Of a DNA stretch of 64,000 nucleotides, positions 26,705-34,790 are shown one piece after another. The translations under genes and the position numbers were made by a program. The notes beneath the pieces are model-generated. The model did not search any database. It was given only the letters and a program-made list of their open reading frames with translations, and was not told the DNA's origin. Where the stretch lies: the NCBI RefSeq assembly GCF_007713735.2, contig NZ_VMNW02000007.1, positions 115,081 to 179,080 on the forward strand, given 5' to 3'. The DNA is from Amycolatopsis acidicola. Its GTDB lineage: Bacteria > Actinomycetota > Actinomycetes > Mycobacteriales > Pseudonocardiaceae. How positions within the stretch are numbered: the first letter of the stretch is position 1; each line of letters begins with the position of its first letter.

Positions 26705-27393
26705 AGGGCGATCACCTCCTGTACCTCCCGTGAACCGAGCTCGGCCACCGGGCCGGACGCGGCGAGTTTTCCCTTGCGCAGCGCGAGAAACCGGTCCGCG
26801 AGCGCGCGGATCATGCCGATGTGCTGTTCCACCAGCAGCAGCGCGGTACCGCGCGCGCGGATCTCGCGCAGCGCGGCGGTGACCTCGTCGATCACGACCG
26901 GCGCCAGGCCCTCGGTCGGTTCGTCGAGCATCAGCAGCACCGGTTCGGCCAGCAGGGCGCGCGCGATCGCGAGCATCTGCTGCTCCCCGCCGGACAGCGA
27001 CGTGCCCGCTCGTTTCGCGCCACGGCCGAGGTTGGGGAACAGCTCGTACACCGCGGCCAGCGTCCACTGGCCGCGGCGTCGGGAAGCGCGGCCGAGCAGG
27101 ATGTTCTCCTCGACGGTGAGGTTGCCGAAGATGCGTTTCCCTTGCGGCACCAGGCTTACGCCCCGCGCGGCGGGCTCGTGGCGGCGCCGCCCCACGGGTT
27201 TGCCGCCGATGCGGATGGTGCCGCGCACCGCGGGCACGCCGTAGACCGACAGCAGTGCCGTCGTCTTGCCGGCCCCGTTGCGGCCGACCAGCCCGACGGT
27301 CTGCCCTTCCTCGATGCCGAACGACACATCGTCGAGCACCACGGCCCCGTCGTAGGAGGCGCGCACCCCGTCGAACTCCAGGATCGCAGTCAT
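26701..27393 (-). CDS. livF: Branched-chain-type ABC transporter ATP-binding protein LivF
   Basis: 230 aa from ATG 27393. Walker A GRNGAGKTT, LivF-specific VPQGKRIFGNLTVEEN, signature LSGGEQQ, Walker B LLMLDEP, switch His in VEQH. Energises the Liv-type importer encoded by the four genes upstream. The stop of livG overlaps its start (ATGA). Confidence 0.93.
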   Translation of the reverse strand: MTAILEFDGVRASYDGAVVLDDVSFGIEEGQTVGLVGRNGAGKTTALLSVYGVPAVRGTIRIGGKPVGRRRHEPAARGVSLVPQGKRIFGNLTVEENILLGRASRRRGQWTLAAVYELFPNLGRGAKRAGTSLSGGEQQMLAIARALLAEPVLLMLDEPTEGLAPVVIDEVTAALREIRARGTALLLVEQHIGMIRALADRFLALRKGKLAASGPVAELGSREVQEVIAL

Positions 27394-28091
27394 GCGGCAC
27401 TCCCCAGGTAGGCGCGGACAACGGCTTCGTCGGCACGGACCTGCGCCGGGGTGCCGCGTGCCAGCACGGATCCGAGGTCCAGCACCGTGATCTCGTCGCA
27501 CACCCGGAACACGCCGTCGACATCGTGTTCGACCAGGACGACGGCGACCTCCCGTTCGGTGCACAGCGCCCGCACGTGATCGAGCAGGCGCACCGACTCG
27601 TCGGCGACCAGGCCCGCGCACGGTTCGTCGAGCAGCACCACCTTCGGCCCGCCGATCAGGGCGAGCGCGAGGTCGACCCCGCGCTGGGTGCCGTAGGCGA
27701 TCTCGGCGCACACCCGGTCGAGCACCGGCCCGAGTTCGAGTGCCTCGACGATCGCGGGGAGGTCGTCCGCCCCGTGCCTGCGGGCGACCAGCTCCAGCTG
27801 CGCGCGCACGGTCATCGAGCCGAACACGCTGGTGCGCTGGAAGGAACGGGCGATCCCGCGGTGCCGCCGCCAGCGCGGCGAGCGGCGGGTGATGTCCTCG
27901 CCCACGTAGCGCACGGTGCCCGACGCGAGCCGGACCCGGCCGGACAGCGCGTCCAGGAACGTGGACTTCCCCGCGCCGTTGGGCCCGATCACCCCGTGCA
28001 CCACGCCGGGCGCCAGTGAAATGTCCACTGTGTCCAGTGCGCGGACGGCGCCGTAGCGCACGCCGACCCCGGTGGCTTCGAAGAGACTCAT
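27390..28091 (-). CDS. livG: Branched-chain-type ABC transporter ATP-binding protein LivG
   Basis: 233 aa. Walker A GPNGAGKST, GIARSFQRTSVFGSMTV, Walker B VVLLDEP, VEHD switch. The signature region reads IAYGTQRGVDLALAL rather than LSGGQ: LSYG/AYGTQR is usual for LivG. Shorter than many LivG (about 255 aa) because the C-terminal tail after YLG is minimal. Coupled to livM by an ATGA overlap. Confidence 0.93.
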   Translation of the reverse strand: MSLFEATGVGVRYGAVRALDTVDISLAPGVVHGVIGPNGAGKSTFLDALSGRVRLASGTVRYVGEDITRRSPRWRRHRGIARSFQRTSVFGSMTVRAQLELVARRHGADDLPAIVEALELGPVLDRVCAEIAYGTQRGVDLALALIGGPKVVLLDEPCAGLVADESVRLLDHVRALCTEREVAVVLVEHDVDGVFRVCDEITVLDLGSVLARGTPAQVRADEAVVRAYLGSAA

Positions 28092-29131
28092 CGGCGTGCC
28101 CTCCGCTTGATCCGGACGGCGAGTTTCGCCAGCCCGCCGGTGATCCCGCCGGGCAGGAACACCAGCACGAGCACCAGCGCGATCCCGGTGTAGAGCTGGA
28201 GGTTGCCGGAGGTGTTGAACTGGGCCTGCGCCCAGATGTAGGCCAGCGCGCCGACCACCGGCCCGGCCAGCGAGCCCAGCCCGCCCACGATCGCGGCGAT
28301 CAGCGAGTCGCCCGCCTTGACGAAGCTGAGCACGTCCGGGGAGACGTAGGCGGCGTTGAGCGCGAACAGCACCCCGCCCAGCGCGGCGACGGCGCCGGAG
28401 ACGACGAACGCCGTCAGCCGGGGCCGGAAGGTGCCGTAGCCGGAGAAGCGCATCCGCTCTTCGTTCTCGCGGATCCCTTCCAGCACCTGGCCGAACCGGG
28501 CCCGGCCGAGCAGCCACAGCGCGAACGCGGCGACCACCAGCACGACCCACACGACCGGCCAGAACAGCGCCGCGTTCATCACCGACGCCACCGGCATCCC
28601 GAAGAACGTCTGTCCTGGCCCGAACTGGACCTGCAGCCCGTCGTAGGCGCCGGTCCACGGGCGCGCGACGGTCTGCACGCAGAACTGGTACAGCGCCTGG
28701 CCGAGCGCGAGGGTCAGCATCAGGAACCCCATGCCGGAGGCGCGGACCACGAGCAGTCCCATCAGGAGCGCGAGCGCCGTGCCCACCGCGAGCCCGAAGA
28801 CGGCGGCGGGCACCGGGCCCCAGCCCCACTGCTGGTTCGCGATGGCCAGCGCGTAGGCGGCGCCGCCGAAGAACGCGGTGTGGCCGAGGCTGATCAGGCC
28901 CAGATGCCTTGCCAGGAAACCGATCCCGAGCGCGAGCATGGCCAGGATGATGCCGTCGAGGAGCAGTCCCATCGTGTACCGGTCGGGGACGACGTAAGGC
29001 ACGGCGAGCCCGGCGACGGCGGCGATCACCGCGAGCGCTCCCCCGCGGGCCAGAAGTTTCCCGTGCAGTCCCGTTTTCCGCATGCCGAGCCCGAGATCGG
29101 GTTCGGCCACGGACAGCGTGGTCGCGTTCAT
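28088..29131 (-). CDS. livM: Branched-chain-type ABC transporter permease LivM
   Basis: 347 aa from ATG 29131, one bp after the livH stop. Multi-spanning membrane protein with LivM hallmarks: GHTAFFGGAAYALAI, FLMLTLALGQALYQF, the EAA-like cytoplasmic loop GIRENEERMRFSGY at about 219-232, and AALGGVLFALNAAYVSP. Forms the translocation pore with LivH. Confidence 0.92.
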   Translation of the reverse strand: MNATTLSVAEPDLGLGMRKTGLHGKLLARGGALAVIAAVAGLAVPYVVPDRYTMGLLLDGIILAMLALGIGFLARHLGLISLGHTAFFGGAAYALAIANQQWGWGPVPAAVFGLAVGTALALLMGLLVVRASGMGFLMLTLALGQALYQFCVQTVARPWTGAYDGLQVQFGPGQTFFGMPVASVMNAALFWPVVWVVLVVAAFALWLLGRARFGQVLEGIRENEERMRFSGYGTFRPRLTAFVVSGAVAALGGVLFALNAAYVSPDVLSFVKAGDSLIAAIVGGLGSLAGPVVGALAYIWAQAQFNTSGNLQLYTGIALVLVLVFLPGGITGGLAKLAVRIKRRARR

Positions 29132-29132
29132 T

Positions 29133-29984
29133 TCACGCCCGCCTTCCGGCCAGCCCGGCCGGCCGCCACAGCAGCACGGCGACGAGCGCGGCGTACGGGA
29201 CCAGCACCGAGACACTGGGCAGCCACACCGATCCGAGTGTCTGCACGATGCCCAGCGCCATCCCGGCGATCATGGCACCGGCGATGCTGCCCGCCCCGCC
29301 GATCACGACGACGATGAGCACGTTGATCAGGATCGTCACGCCCATCCCGGGGTCCACCGAAACGTAAGGCGCGGCGAGCGCGCCGGCCAGACCGGCCAGG
29401 GCCGCGCCGAGGCAGACCACGACGAGGCCGAGCCGGTCGGCGTTGATCCCGAGGATCTGGGCGGTCTGCCCGTCCCGGCTGGTGGCCCTGATGTGCAGCC
29501 CCAGCCGCGAGGACCGCAGCCACCAGGTCAGCGCCACCGCGAGCAGGATCGCGACGCCGATGATCAGCAGCCGGTAGCTCGGGTAGTCCACGCCGAACAC
29601 CGAAGTGGTGCCTTCGAGCCCGGCCGGGGCGGAGACGGAAAGCGTGCGCTCGCCCCAGAGCAGCACCACGACCCGTTGCAGCGCCATCGCCACGCCGAAG
29701 GTCACGAGGCCGACTTCGATGTGCGAACGGTGCTGCAGGCGGCGGAAGAACACCAGCTCCAGCACCGCGCCCACGACGGCGAGCACCGCCGGGGCCACGA
29801 GCAGCGCGAGCCAGAACGAGAAGTGCGCGCTGACGCTGTAGGCGAGGTAGGCACCCGCCATGTAGAGGGCGCCGTGGGAGAAGTTGGTGACCCCGCGCAG
29901 GCCGTAGATCATGGCCAGCCCGGAGGACAGGATCATCAGCAGCGAGCCGAGCACGATCCCGTTGAGCAGCTGGGCGAAGTTCAC
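29133..29984 (-). CDS. livH: Branched-chain-type ABC transporter permease LivH
   Basis: 283 aa from GTG 29984, behind GGGGTGG; a GTG at 29993 is possible. Typical LivH start FAQLLNGIVLGSLL, GVTNFSHGALYMAGAYLAY, the EAA-like loop IRATSRDGQTAQILGIN, and the final GSVWLPSVSVLVPYAALV. The protein is almost entirely membrane helices. Confidence 0.9.
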   Translation of the reverse strand: MNFAQLLNGIVLGSLLMILSSGLAMIYGLRGVTNFSHGALYMAGAYLAYSVSAHFSFWLALLVAPAVLAVVGAVLELVFFRRLQHRSHIEVGLVTFGVAMALQRVVVLLWGERTLSVSAPAGLEGTTSVFGVDYPSYRLLIIGVAILLAVALTWWLRSSRLGLHIRATSRDGQTAQILGINADRLGLVVVCLGAALAGLAGALAAPYVSVDPGMGVTILINVLIVVVIGGAGSIAGAMIAGMALGIVQTLGSVWLPSVSVLVPYAALVAVLLWRPAGLAGRRA

Positions 29985-29997
29985 GGCGGCCACCCCG

Positions 29998-31209
29998 TCA
30001 CAGCTTGCAGGCCGGGTCGGCCTGCGGGGTCGTCCGCGTGCCCGGCGCGCTGGCGATGATCTTGAAGGCGAGCCCGGAACCGTCCTGCACGACCTGCCCG
30101 AGGTAGGAGGGCCGGACGAGCTGGTGGTCACCGGCGCGCATCGTCACCTGTCCCGTGATGCTGTCGAAGCTCAGGTTGTTCAGCGCCGCGCGCACCTTGT
30201 CCGGTTCCGCGCTGCCCGCCTTGCGGATCCCGGCGAACAGGGTTTCGGCGGCGAGGTAGGCGTCGGCCTCGACGTAGTAGGGCTTGCTGCCGTACTTCTG
30301 CTGGAAGCCCTGGACGAACTGCTGGTTGAGCGGGTTCGCGGCGTTCACGTCGTAGCCGACGTTGTTGTAGAACCCGGTGATCTTCGAGCCCAGCGCCGGG
30401 AACAGCGGTTCGGAGACCATGTTGAAGCCCAGCACGGTGCGGAACTTCGCGGGCAGGTTGAACTGCGCGGCCTGGTTGACGAAGGAGACGCCGTCGGCGC
30501 CGTACTCGACGGCGAACAGCGCGTCGGCGTCGCTGGCCTGCAGCTTGGTGATGTAGGACCCGAACTCGGTGGTGTTGAGCGGCGCGTACTGCTCCAGCAC
30601 GACCTGCTTGCCCGCGGCCTGCGCGGCCTGCCGGAAGATCTCGGCGGCGGTGTGCCCGGTGGAGTAGTCGACCGCCTGCACGGCCCATTTGTCGCCGGGC
30701 AGGTTCCGCAGCTGCCCGGCGAGGGCGTTGACGTCCATCTGGTTGGTCTGCACGGTGCGGAAGGCGTTGGCCGCGCAGTCTTTTCCGGTGAGCGCGTCGT
30801 CCTTGCCGAGGCTGTTGAACGACAGCGCGCCGAGGCTCTCCAACTGCTGGTTGAGCGCGCCGTTCTCGGTGGAGGTCATGACCCCGCCGATGAACTGGGC
30901 GCCGCGCTGGGTGACCGCTTCACGGGCGGCGCGGAGCGTGGTGGCCGACGTGGCGTCGGTGTCCATACGGACGAGCTCGACCTGTTTGCCGTTCACGCCG
31001 CCCTGGGCGTTGACGGTGTCGACCGCGTACTGCCAGCCCTTCACGGTGTCCGACCCGAACTGGGCCAGCGCCCCGGAGGACGGCGGGATGATCGCGACCT
31101 TGACGGTGCCGGTGGTGTCTCCCGAAGCGCTGCTGCCGGGGGTGCCGCACGCGGCGACGACCACTCCGGCGAGCAGTGCGGTAAGAGCTGGAACGACTTT
31201 GTTCCTCAC
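29998..31209 (-). CDS. Substrate-binding lipoprotein of the Liv-type ABC importer
   Basis: 403 aa from GTG 31209, which has GAGG at a good distance. Lipoprotein signal: basic start, hydrophobic run ALTALLAGVVV and lipobox VAAC with Cys21. The mature part is a type I periplasmic binding protein (IIPPSSGALAQFGSDTVKG, GGVNGKQVELV, YVEADAYLAAETL). This family binds amino acids but in catabolic clusters also aromatic or alicyclic acids. First gene of the minus-strand operon; its promoter carries motifs shared with other catabolic operons, so the ligand is likely the pathway substrate or an acid derived from it. Confidence 0.88.
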   Translation of the reverse strand: MRNKVVPALTALLAGVVVAACGTPGSSASGDTTGTVKVAIIPPSSGALAQFGSDTVKGWQYAVDTVNAQGGVNGKQVELVRMDTDATSATTLRAAREAVTQRGAQFIGGVMTSTENGALNQQLESLGALSFNSLGKDDALTGKDCAANAFRTVQTNQMDVNALAGQLRNLPGDKWAVQAVDYSTGHTAAEIFRQAAQAAGKQVVLEQYAPLNTTEFGSYITKLQASDADALFAVEYGADGVSFVNQAAQFNLPAKFRTVLGFNMVSEPLFPALGSKITGFYNNVGYDVNAANPLNQQFVQGFQQKYGSKPYYVEADAYLAAETLFAGIRKAGSAEPDKVRAALNNLSFDSITGQVTMRAGDHQLVRPSYLGQVVQDGSGLAFKIIASAPGTRTTPQADPACKL

Positions 31210-31498
31210 GGTTACCTCGACAGTCCTTGGGGAGCCGGGAAGTGCTGCTGACTCCGGATGGGAAAGAACGGACGCGTCCTCCCGAAATTTTGGTCTTATC
31301 ATTGGAACAAAAGCGTCCCCACAAAGGGGCCAATCCCCTCCCTCCTTGGGGAGAGGCCCGCCGCTAGGTTCTGTTTCTATCAGTGGCGGAGCCGCTTGCG
31401 GTGAGGACGGCGACCGGCACGCCGGGGGTTTGAATGGTCGGGTCGCGAAGCGTCGTTCCCCTACTCGCACCGCTACGCAGGCCACTTCACAACACTCC
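31210..31498 (-). promoter_or_regulatory. Promoter of the ABC importer operon
   Basis: 289 bp. Contains TTGGTC (31290-31295) and TTGGAACAA (31302-31310), GntR-like half-sites about 80-100 bp from the GTG. It also holds CCCCACAAAGGGG at 31317-31329 and GCCTCTCCCCAA on the minus strand at 31346-31357, identical to 15991-16002. The far end is a 47-bp repeat copy (31455-31501). Confidence 0.5.
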
Positions 31499-31501
31499 CT
31501 A
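31455..31501 (-). repeat. 47-bp repeat starting at a TAG stop codon, copy 1
   Basis: Minus-strand sequence starting with the TAG of the BadK-like gene; matches 63847-63893 at 37 of 47 positions without gaps. Both copies begin exactly with the stop codon of the preceding gene. Confidence 0.7.
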
Positions 31502-32266
31502 GGCGAACTTCGGCGGTCGTTTCTCCAGGAAGGCGGTGAGCCCTTCCCTCGCCTCGCCGGACTCGAAGAGTTCCTGTTCCTGCTCGACCTCGTACCGGAA
31601 ACCCTGGTCCAGGGGCAGATCGAAAGCGGCGTCGACAGTGCGGATCACCGCGCGCTGCGCGGGCAGCGAAGCCGTGACCAGTTCCGCGGCCAGCTCCAGC
31701 GCCGCCTTCTCGGCCGTCCCCGCGGGCACGAGCCGGTCGATCAAGCCCATCGCGTGCGCTTCCTCGGCGGGCACCTGACGTCCGGTGAGCATGATGTCCA
31801 GCGCGCGGCCACGGCCGACCAGGCGCGGCAACCGCTGCGTGCCACCGGCACCGGGGATCAGGCCCAGTTTCACTTCGGGCAGCCCGAATTTCGCCGACGC
31901 CGAGCCGACGCGCAGCGCGCAGGCCATGGCCAGCTCCAGCCCGCCACCCAGCGCGAGCCCGTCCACGGCGGCGATCGTGATCTTGTCCGCGGCGGCCAGC
32001 CGGTCGAGCACGCCGCGAAGCTTGTCGCCGTACTCGGTGAACGATTTCGCGTCCACAGTGGACATATGCTTGATGTCGGCGCCCGCCGCGAAGAAACCCG
32101 GGACCTCCGAAGAGATCACGACGACCTTGGCGTCCGCCGCCTCGTCGAGCGCCGCCTGCAGGCCCTCGATGATGGGCAGCCCCAGCGCGTTCGCGGGCGG
32201 GCGTTTCAGCGTGCACACGTCGATGCCCGCCGCGGCGGATCGCCGCGCGACCACATTGTCACTCAT
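31499..32266 (-). CDS. Enoyl-CoA hydratase, cyclohexenecarboxyl-CoA hydratase (BadK)-like
   Basis: 255 aa. A complete hydratase: Glu111 in GGLELAM and Glu131 in LPEVKLGLIPGAGGTQR, with oxyanion hole AAGADIKHM at 60-68. Length and sequence fit ordinary hydratases. Its place beside BadI/MenB- and BadH-like genes suggests hydration of a cyclohex-1-ene-1-carboxyl-CoA to the 2-hydroxy compound (BadK role). A general short-chain enoyl-CoA hydratase cannot be excluded. It is the 3'-most gene of the minus-strand ring-cleavage operon and ends in TAG inside a dispersed 47-bp repeat. Confidence 0.85.
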   Translation of the reverse strand: MSDNVVARRSAAAGIDVCTLKRPPANALGLPIIEGLQAALDEAADAKVVVISSEVPGFFAAGADIKHMSTVDAKSFTEYGDKLRGVLDRLAAADKITIAAVDGLALGGGLELAMACALRVGSASAKFGLPEVKLGLIPGAGGTQRLPRLVGRGRALDIMLTGRQVPAEEAHAMGLIDRLVPAGTAEKAALELAAELVTASLPAQRAVIRTVDAAFDLPLDQGFRYEVEQEQELFESGEAREGLTAFLEKRPPKFA

Positions 32267-32281
32267 GCCTGCAACCTTTCG

Positions 32282-33106
32282 TCAGGGACGGCGCGGGAAC
32301 CGGCCGAAGTCGGGGACACGCTTTTCCTTGTAGGCCTCGCGGCCTTCCTTGGCCTCTTCGGAGGCGTAGAACAGCAGGTTGGCGTCGTGCGCGAGCTGCT
32401 GGATCCCGGCCAGCCCGTCCTCGGCGGCGTGGAAGCTGGCCTTGAGCATCCGCAGCGCGAACGGCGAGAGCGCCAGCATTTCCCGGCACCAGCCGACGGT
32501 TTCGGCTTCCAGGTCGGCCAGCGGCACGACGGTGTTGACCAGTCCCATGTCCAGTGCCTGCCGCGCGTCGTACTGGCGGCACAGGAACCAGATCTCCTTG
32601 GCCTTGCGGGCACCCACGAGATTCGACAGCAGCCCCGCGCCGAACCCGCCGTCGAACGAGCCGACGCGCGGGCCGGACTGCCCGAACCGCGCGTTGTCCG
32701 CCACGATCGCCAGGTCGCAGACCAGCTGCAGCACGTGTCCCCCGCCGATGGCGTACCCGGCGACCATCGCGACGACCGGCTTGGGCAGCCGGCGGATCTG
32801 GACGTGCAGATCGGTCACGTGGAACCGGCCGGGCTTACCCGGCTCGGACAGGTACCCCGTGTCGCCGCGCACCCGCTGGTCGCCCCCGGAGCAGAACGCC
32901 AGATCTCCTTGCCCGGTAAGGACGATCACGCCGATCTCGGTGTCCTCGCGGGCGACGTCGAGCGCGTCGGAGATCTCCACCAGCGTCTGCGGCCGGAAGG
33001 CGTTGCGCACCTCCGGACGGCAGATGGTGATCTTGGCGATCCCGTCCCCGCTGTAGTCGAGCCGGATATCGTCGTAGGCGCCGACCTGCTGCCAGGCCAC
33101 GCTCAT
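32282..33106 (-). CDS. MenB/BadI-type crotonase, probable 2-oxocyclohexanecarboxyl-CoA hydrolase
   Basis: 274 aa. Strong MenB-branch signature: [16 protein letters not shown] at 70-85, [34 protein letters not shown] with Asp152, [23 protein letters not shown]. Residues match E. coli-type MenB closely (from memory), but actinobacterial menaquinone MenB is normally longer and sits with other men genes. Here the neighbours are a BadK-like hydratase and a BadH-like dehydrogenase (ATGA overlap). A ring-opening C-C hydrolase acting on a 2-oxocycloalkane-carboxyl-CoA is therefore favoured. Second such enzyme in the window (see 16149). Confidence 0.78.
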   Translation of the reverse strand: MSVAWQQVGAYDDIRLDYSGDGIAKITICRPEVRNAFRPQTLVEISDALDVAREDTEIGVIVLTGQGDLAFCSGGDQRVRGDTGYLSEPGKPGRFHVTDLHVQIRRLPKPVVAMVAGYAIGGGHVLQLVCDLAIVADNARFGQSGPRVGSFDGGFGAGLLSNLVGARKAKEIWFLCRQYDARQALDMGLVNTVVPLADLEAETVGWCREMLALSPFALRMLKASFHAAEDGLAGIQQLAHDANLLFYASEEAKEGREAYKEKRVPDFGRFPRRP

Positions 33107-33861
33107 GCCATGGTCAATCCGCCGCTGACGGACAGGGTCTGGCCGGTGATGTACTCGGCGGCGTCGGAAGCGAAGAACGCCACGGCGGCCGCGACGTCGC
33201 TCGGCTTGGCCAGGCGCTTCATCGGCACCCCGCGCACCATCCCGCCCAGCACCTTGTCCGCGTCCTGACCCGAGCTGTCGGCGAACTTGCGCAGCGCCGG
33301 GGTGTCGGTCGGGCCGGGGCAGACGGCGTTGGCGGTGATGCCCTTGGTGGCGACCTCGCGGGCGAGCGTCTTCGTGAAGGCGATGATGCCGCCCTTCGCG
33401 CCCGAGTACACCGCCTCGAGCGAGGAGCCGACTCGGCCGGCGTCGGAGCCGATGTTGATCACCCGGCCGAATCCGCGCTCGATCATGCCCGGCACGACGG
33501 CCTGGATGACCCGCAGCGCGCCCTTGAAGTTGATGTCCAGGATGCGGTTCCAGAAGTCCTCGTCGGTGTCGACGAACTTCATGAAGTCGTCCCAGCCCGC
33601 GTTGTTGACCACGACCTCGACCGGCCCGAGCTCGTCGGTCACGGTCTTGACCGCGGCCTGCACCGACGCGGTGTCGGTGATGTCGGTCCGCACGGCGAGC
33701 GCGGTGCCCCCGCCCTCGGTGATGGTCTTCGCGGTCGACTGGGCGGCTTCAAGATTGAGGTCGGCGATGGCGACCTTGAACTTGTGCTCGCCGAGGGCGA
33801 GGGCGATGCCCTGCCCGATCCCTTGCGCTCCACCGGTGACGAGCGCGACGCGGTTGCTCAT
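33103..33861 (-). CDS. SDR, 2-hydroxycyclohexanecarboxyl-CoA dehydrogenase (BadH)-like
   Basis: 252 aa. Classical SDR with [10 protein letters not shown] (9-18), NNAG (86-89), and catalytic Ser139, Tyr152 and Lys156. Compared from memory with BadH of R. palustris it shares NNAGWD, VLPGM-ER-like, [17 protein letters not shown] and CPGPTDT, plus the ending [14 protein letters not shown]. BadH oxidises 2-hydroxycyclohexane-1-carboxyl-CoA to the 2-oxo form that BadI cleaves. Translationally coupled to the MenB/BadI-type gene. Confidence 0.85.
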   Translation of the reverse strand: MSNRVALVTGGAQGIGQGIALALGEHKFKVAIADLNLEAAQSTAKTITEGGGTALAVRTDITDTASVQAAVKTVTDELGPVEVVVNNAGWDDFMKFVDTDEDFWNRILDINFKGALRVIQAVVPGMIERGFGRVINIGSDAGRVGSSLEAVYSGAKGGIIAFTKTLAREVATKGITANAVCPGPTDTPALRKFADSSGQDADKVLGGMVRGVPMKRLAKPSDVAAAVAFFASDAAEYITGQTLSVSGGLTMA

Positions 33862-33875
33862 GGTTGAAATACTCC

Positions 33876-34790
33876 TCAGTTCCAGTTGACGGGTCCGGCG
33901 ACGATGGAATGGCTGGTGAGCTTGCGGCCCAAGGTGTCCTGCGCCGCGCGGGCGGCGTCGATGAGACCGGGGAGCGAAAGCCCGGTCTCCACGCCCATTT
34001 CGTGGAACATGCTCACCAGGTCCTCGGTCGCGATGTTGCCGGTGGAGCCCGGCGGCACCGGGCAGCCGCCCAGTTCGCCGAAGCTGGACTCGAAGCTGGA
34101 GCAGCCCACTTCCAGTGCGGCGAAAGCGTTTGCGAGCCCCTGGCCGCGGGTGTTGTGGAAGTGCGCGGTGACCTCCACTCCGGGCAGCCGTTCCAGCGCG
34201 GCGGCGAAGAACTCCTTGACGTAGGCCGGATTCGCCATGCCCGTGGTGTCGCCGAACCCGATCTCGGTGGCGCCCGCCTCGGCGAAGCGTTCGGCGAGGC
34301 CCAGCACGCGATCGAGGTCGACCTTGCCCTCGTACGGGCAGCCGAAGGAGGTCGCGACCACCGCGGCGCAGTCCAGCCCTTCGGCCTTGATGCGGGCGGC
34401 CATCTTGTCGTTGTCGGCCATGGTTTCGGCGACCGTGCGGTTGACGTTCTTCTTGTTGTGCGTCTCCGACGCGGACACGAAGATCGCGGCCTCGTGGAAC
34501 TTGTCCCGCACCTTCAGCGAGTTGTCCAGGCCCCGGCTGTTCGGGATCAGCACCATCAGCCGCACGTCGTCCGGGACGTCGATGCCGTGCAGCACCTCGA
34601 CCCCGTCGGACAGTTGCGGGATGACGTCGGGGCGCACGAAGCTGGCCACCTCGATGCGCTTCAGCCCGGCCCTGGCCAGCGCGTTGATCAGCCGGATCTT
34701 GTCCGCGGTCGGGATGCGCTCTGGTTCGTTCTGGAACCCGTCCCTTGGGCCTACTTCACGGACGTGCACGCTGCTGGGCAGCCGGGTCAT
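33876..34790 (-). CDS. Hydroxymethylglutaryl-CoA lyase family enzyme
   Basis: 304 aa. DRE-TIM metallolyase: REVGPRDGFQNE with Arg16-Asp17, metal ligands His210 and His212 (AHFHNTRGQG), and the mobile-loop Cys243 in GGCPVPPGSTGN, all matching HMG-CoA lyase. Normally splits HMG-CoA to acetyl-CoA and acetoacetate in leucine or acyclic-terpene breakdown. No biotin-dependent carboxylase gene accompanies it, and it is embedded between BadH-like and CoA-transferase/thiolase genes. An HMG-CoA analogue made from a ring-opened dicarboxylic acid is a plausible substrate. The CoA-transferase stop overlaps its start by four bases. Confidence 0.9.
   Translation of the reverse strand: MTRLPSSVHVREVGPRDGFQNEPERIPTADKIRLINALARAGLKRIEVASFVRPDVIPQLSDGVEVLHGIDVPDDVRLMVLIPNSRGLDNSLKVRDKFHEAAIFVSASETHNKKNVNRTVAETMADNDKMAARIKAEGLDCAAVVATSFGCPYEGKVDLDRVLGLAERFAEAGATEIGFGDTTGMANPAYVKEFFAAALERLPGVEVTAHFHNTRGQGLANAFAALEVGCSSFESSFGELGGCPVPPGSTGNIATEDLVSMFHEMGVETGLSLPGLIDAARAAQDTLGRKLTSHSIVAGPVNWN

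Noticed and set aside
32282..33106. Menaquinone biosynthesis gene menB
   Set aside because: Sequence is MenB-like, but no other men gene is nearby, actinobacterial MenB is usually longer, and the gene is coupled to a BadH-like dehydrogenase in a catabolic operon.
33876..34790. Leucine (Liu) or acyclic-terpene (Atu) pathway because of the HMG-CoA lyase
   Set aside because: No methylcrotonyl-CoA or geranyl-CoA carboxylase subunits and no isovaleryl/citronellyl-specific gene set in the window; the neighbours are Bad-type ring-cleavage genes.
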